From assembly GCA_003215695.1 (NCBI GenBank), contig QCJZ01000003.1:1-47147 (forward strand): 47,147 nucleotides of DNA, in the 5' to 3' direction. The notes under the pieces are model-generated. The model was not told the origin of the DNA and searched no databases. It was given only the letters and a program-made list of their open reading frames with translations. The position numbers were made by a program, and so were the translations under genes. This DNA is from Prochlorococcus sp. AG-409-J03. Its GTDB lineage: Bacteria > Cyanobacteriota > Cyanobacteriia > PCC-6307 > Cyanobiaceae. Shown here piece by piece: positions 46,623 through 47,147 of the stretch (position 1 is the first letter of the stretch; each line of letters starts with the position of its first letter).

Positions 46623-47147
46623 CTAAGTGCTAGACCTTCCATCTTTCAGTTTTTTTAAAGGCGAATTTGAATAGAATTCGATTAATTCTTTTAATGATTC
46701 TACTTTTTTAAGAGTTTGACTCAGTGCGTTTAGATCTATAGCAACATTTTTGTTTGGATATGCTCTTAAAAAATCTATCAGGTTGATTTTTTCGTTGTTA
46801 TTGTAAGAACTAATTAAAAGCCCCGATCTTATTGCTTTCATACTTAACTCATTATTTGATATTTTATTTGGGTAAATAATTTTAGATAGTCTGCTTAAAA
46901 AAATTTCTCCTATTTTACTGTTCATTAATTTGCTGCTTGTTTTTAATGGTACTTCTATTTTAAAGGATAGAATTTTATGAAGTTCTTTTTCTTTTTGATT
47001 GGTAATTTTCATTAAATTTTTTAATTTATTACTAGGTTTTTTTGTTACTTTGAATTTGTGTATTTCTTCAATATTAATAGTTCTACTAAATGTTCCCTTA
47101 TAAAGAAAAATGTTTTCAGCTCCTTTTACACTTGGACTGAAAAATAA
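46623..47147 (-). CDS. DUF1400 (alpha/beta-hydrolase-associated) protein, 5' part beyond the window
   Basis: The frame stays open for 45 codons upstream of the first internal ATG at 47012 to the window edge, and that stretch (AENIFLYKGTFSRTINIEEI) matches the start of the cyanobacterial DUF1400 domain. It continues with a helical FLSRLSKIIYP...AIRSGLLISSYNN and IDFLRAYPNKNVAIDL (the RAYP motif). So the real gene is longer than the ATG suggests and its start is outside. DUF1400 is often fused to or precedes a secreted esterase. The last 15 residues here are basic and Ser-rich. Function unknown. Confidence 0.75.
   Translation of the reverse strand, partial: LFFSPSVKGAENIFLYKGTFSRTINIEEIHKFKVTKKPSNKLKNLMKITNQKEKELHKILSFKIEVPLKTSSKLMNSKIGEIFLSRLSKIIYPNKISNNELSMKAIRSGLLISSYNNNEKINLIDFLRAYPNKNVAIDLNALSQTLKKVESLKELIEFYSNSPLKKLKDGRSST

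Overview
The window looks like the chromosome of a low-GC marine Prochlorococcus. The evidence is the AT-rich base composition, compact gene order, picocyanobacterial-type proteins (NADP-type gap2, a TLP40/CYP38-like cyclophilin, DUF502, DUF1400) and the block dnaN - PRC-barrel protein - purL - purF - gyrA - TPR protein - queG, which is the usual start of Prochlorococcus genomes. The TPR proteins with a KxFPVPF...KPSKEQI head suggest a low-light NATL-like (LLI) lineage. That assignment is from memory of the families, not from a search.

Region 1 (1-8862) is an accessory island lying against the 3' end of guaA. It has two or three small proteins, three paralogous TPR proteins (1407, 5220, 7128), and one cupredoxin/RTX/DUF4214-type secreted-looking protein (3361). 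The TPR paralogs share leader DNA, an N-terminal head and a TPR array, but end in three unrelated enzyme domains: SGNH-like hydrolase, PRMT7/9-like methyltransferase and TylF-like methyltransferase. Between them, about 350-690 bp of non-coding DNA is full of short repeats. Four partial copies of the guaA 3' end (IEWE-stop codons) lie at 1053, 4688, 4877 and 6822, in the same orientation as the real guaA end at 8863, and they bracket the modules. This looks like repeated integration at guaA and is the main discovery candidate. No recombinase is visible in the window.

Region 2 (8863-39236) is core genome with short spacers: guaA, cbiD, a serine/alanine-glyoxylate aminotransferase, small conserved proteins, an HNH endonuclease, an SDR epimerase, pdxA, accB-efp, a cyclophilin with thiL, gap2, murC-murB-ybaB, rsgA-tusA-like-dnaJ-grpE-msrB, dus, an RNA-binding protein, argH, an RsbU-type phosphatase, ftsY-nusB-DUF502, queG with a TPR protein, and gyrA/parC.

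Region 3 (39233-47147) is the replication-origin region: purF, purL, a PRC-barrel protein and dnaN on the minus strand, then a 377-bp spacer with a cluster of DnaA boxes (probable oriC), thrC, and a DUF1400 gene that runs off the right edge.

Co-functional groups are accB-efp (overlapping), murC-murB, grpE-dnaJ, nusB-ftsY (overlapping) and purL-purF. No rRNA, tRNA or CRISPR array was recognised.
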